Of a stretch of 64,000 bases of DNA, positions 62,696-64,000 are shown piece by piece (position 1 is the stretch's first letter; each line of letters opens with the position of its first letter). Made by a program: the position numbers and the translations under genes. Source of the DNA: Mesorhizobium sp. Root552. Its GTDB lineage: Bacteria > Pseudomonadota > Alphaproteobacteria > Rhizobiales > Rhizobiaceae. The notes below the pieces were generated by a model. The model saw only the letters and a program-made list of their open reading frames with translations. It was not told the DNA's origin and made no database searches. The stretch covers positions 1-64,000 of the forward strand of contig NZ_LMFV01000009.1 of assembly GCF_001427285.1 (NCBI RefSeq), given 5' to 3'.

Positions 62696-63622
62696 TCAGA
62701 ACCAGCCTTCGAAGAACTGCGGACCGGCCATGGCGCGGATGTCGGCACCCGCTTGCCTGCCGATGACTGCCGCATTCCCGGCTTCGCCCTCCGCCGCGAT
62801 CTCGTGCCAGAGAGTTCCATCCGGCGTTATGATCAAACCCTTGAAGTTCAGCCTGCCATCCGCCACGGTCGCATAACCGGCAATGGGTGTCCTGCAGGAG
62901 CCATCGAGCGACGCCAGGAATGCGCGTTCGCAAGCCAAGGCCTGCCCGGTCTCTACGTGGTGGATCGGCCGGAGCATCTGCGCAACCACATCGTCGCCGA
63001 TGCGGTTTTCGATGCTGATCGCCCCTTGCCCGGGAGCAGGCGGGAAAACGTCAAGCCCCATCACATCGCTGGCAATATGCTCCATGCCGAGCCGCCTCAA
63101 GCCGGCCAGCGCCAGTATCGTTCCTTCCGCAACGCCCTCGTCGAGTTTGCGCAGGCGCGTCTGCACATTGCCGCGAAACAGCACTACATCGAGATCTGGC
63201 CTGATCCGCCGGATCAATGCCTGCCTGCGCAGGGATGACGAACCCAGTTTCGCTCCCTTTGGCAGATCGACGATGGACTTTGCAGTCTTGCCGATGAAGG
63301 CGTCGCGTGCATCCTCCCGAGGCAGGAAGGTGGAAAGCTCCAAACCTTTGGGCAGGACGGTCGGCATATCTTTTGACGAATGTACGGCAATATCGATACG
63401 CTGATCGTAAAGCGCCTCTTCCAGTTCCTTGGTGAACAGGCCCTTGCCGCCGGCTTCCGACAAGGGGCGGTTCTGGATGCGGTCGCCGGTAGTGGTGATG
63501 GGCACGATCTCGAGCGCGGATTCGGGCAGATCGTGCGCCTTCATCAGCCTGGCGCGCGCTTCATGCGCCTGCGCCATCGCCAACTGGCTGGCGCGCGTTC
63601 CAATTTTCAATACAGTTTGCAT
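62696..63622 (-). CDS. hemC: Hydroxymethylbilane synthase (porphobilinogen deaminase)
   Basis: A 308-residue enzyme joining four porphobilinogen units. [15 protein letters not shown] at the start, [23 protein letters not shown] with catalytic Asp, [13 protein letters not shown] and the dipyrromethane-cofactor Cys243 in [12 protein letters not shown] are all present. First gene of hemC-hemD-mitofilin-hemY on the minus strand, divergent from tsaD. Confidence 0.96.
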   Translation of the reverse strand: MQTVLKIGTRASQLAMAQAHEARARLMKAHDLPESALEIVPITTTGDRIQNRPLSEAGGKGLFTKELEEALYDQRIDIAVHSSKDMPTVLPKGLELSTFLPREDARDAFIGKTAKSIVDLPKGAKLGSSSLRRQALIRRIRPDLDVVLFRGNVQTRLRKLDEGVAEGTILALAGLRRLGMEHIASDVMGLDVFPPAPGQGAISIENRIGDDVVAQMLRPIHHVETGQALACERAFLASLDGSCRTPIAGYATVADGRLNFKGLIITPDGTLWHEIAAEGEAGNAAVIGRQAGADIRAMAGPQFFEGWF

Positions 63623-63698
63623 GACGCGCGGTCCGTGATAACCCCCGGCTGGCAAGGCTTGGCAAGCTTCCTCCTATCGGGGAAAGCCCGGCCGGGCA

Positions 63699-64000
63699 AT
63701 GTTGAAGGTTTGCGACGAATTGATCCGTGTACTGGGCATTGAGACAAGTTGCGACGAGACAGCAGCAAGCGTCGTCTCGTTGGCGAACGATTCGAAGCCT
63801 GAAATTCTTTCCAACATCGTGTTGAGCCAGATCGGGGAGCATGCCGCATTCGGCGGCGTCGTACCCGAGATCGCCGCTCGCGCTCATGTCGAAGCGCTCG
63901 ACGGCATCATCGAAGCTGCACTGGCTGATTCAGGCGTCGACCTCGCCGACATTGATGCCGTAGCAGCGACAGCCGGGCCCGGCTTGGTCGGAGGCCTGAT
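63699..64000 (+). CDS. tsaD: tRNA threonylcarbamoyladenosine transferase TsaD, cut by the right edge
   Basis: The first about 100 residues of TsaD, which with TsaB/TsaE adds threonylcarbamoyl to A37 of ANN-decoding tRNAs. [18 protein letters not shown] is the ATPase-fold start and the [20 protein letters not shown] segment holds the metal-binding HxxxH-type histidines region; [12 protein letters not shown] follows. ATG 63699 gives seven extra residues; TTG 63720 would give the more usual start. Divergent from hemC, a frequent arrangement in alphaproteobacteria. Confidence 0.93.
   Translation, partial: MLKVCDELIRVLGIETSCDETAASVVSLANDSKPEILSNIVLSQIGEHAAFGGVVPEIAARAHVEALDGIIEAALADSGVDLADIDAVAATAGPGLVGGL

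Overview
The window looks like the chromosome of an alphaproteobacterium of the order Hyphomicrobiales (Rhizobiales), most like the Mesorhizobium/Aminobacter/Nitratireductor group. The signs are high GC, fixNOQP-type cytochrome oxidase genes, a GapR gene, a 1152-residue pyruvate carboxylase, a hemC-hemD-mitofilin-hemY cluster and an alphaproteobacterial type of small RNA with anti-Shine-Dalgarno loops. No genus can be fixed from sequence reading alone.

Layout. 1-2.3 kb: end of a probable mobile element (DUF2924 protein plus large serine recombinase), followed by tRNA-Ala(CGC). 2.9-3.5 kb: YggT and DUF167 proteins. 3.7-13.4 kb: a type I secretion locus with a 1895-residue modular surface or secreted protein (N,N-dimethylformamidase-like domain, three DUF4082 domains, five cadherin-like repeats), a small unknown protein, the ABC exporter and the membrane-fusion protein. 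13.4-19.9 kb: a nitric-oxide/denitrification block (NnrS, pseudoazurin, NnrR-type regulator, NsrR-like regulator, group III truncated haemoglobin, DUF59 and DUF2249 proteins, a polytopic haem-copper-oxidase-like membrane protein, DUF6522). 19.9-26.8 kb: high-affinity cbb3 oxidase ccoNOQP with ccoI and ccoS; a DUF2189 membrane protein and a 72-residue protein occupy the place where ccoG/ccoH usually sit. FNR/FixK/NnrR-type 14-bp boxes lie in front of three of these units, so the block is probably switched on together at low oxygen or with NO.

27.2-34.4 kb: an sRNA gene of the alpha-r14/NfeR1 type, then a ribose-type sugar ABC importer with LacI regulator and a Gfo/Idh/MocA dehydrogenase. 34.4-38.4 kb: small unknown proteins, a LysR regulator divergent from methylmalonate-semialdehyde dehydrogenase, and a small secreted protein behind a LexA-like box. 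38.4-42.4 kb: a hydroxyproline catabolic operon (GntR regulator, deaminase, D-hydroxyproline oxidase, epimerase). 42.7-49.2 kb: branched-chain amino-acid ABC importer, whose LivG carries an unusual Ala/Lys/Pro linker and helix-hairpin-helix tail. 49.3-53.2 kb: pyruvate carboxylase and GapR. 53.4-57.2 kb: unknown proteins and an APC permease in a tight operon with three tiny membrane proteins. 57.6-63.6 kb: glutamine amidotransferase, TerB, hemY, mitofilin-like protein, hemD, hemC; tsaD starts divergently and runs off the right edge.

The most promising less-described items are the type I secretion locus, the APC permease with three small membrane partners, the LivG fusion, the NO-response operon with its single upstream box, and the sRNA with three CCTCCTCCC loops.
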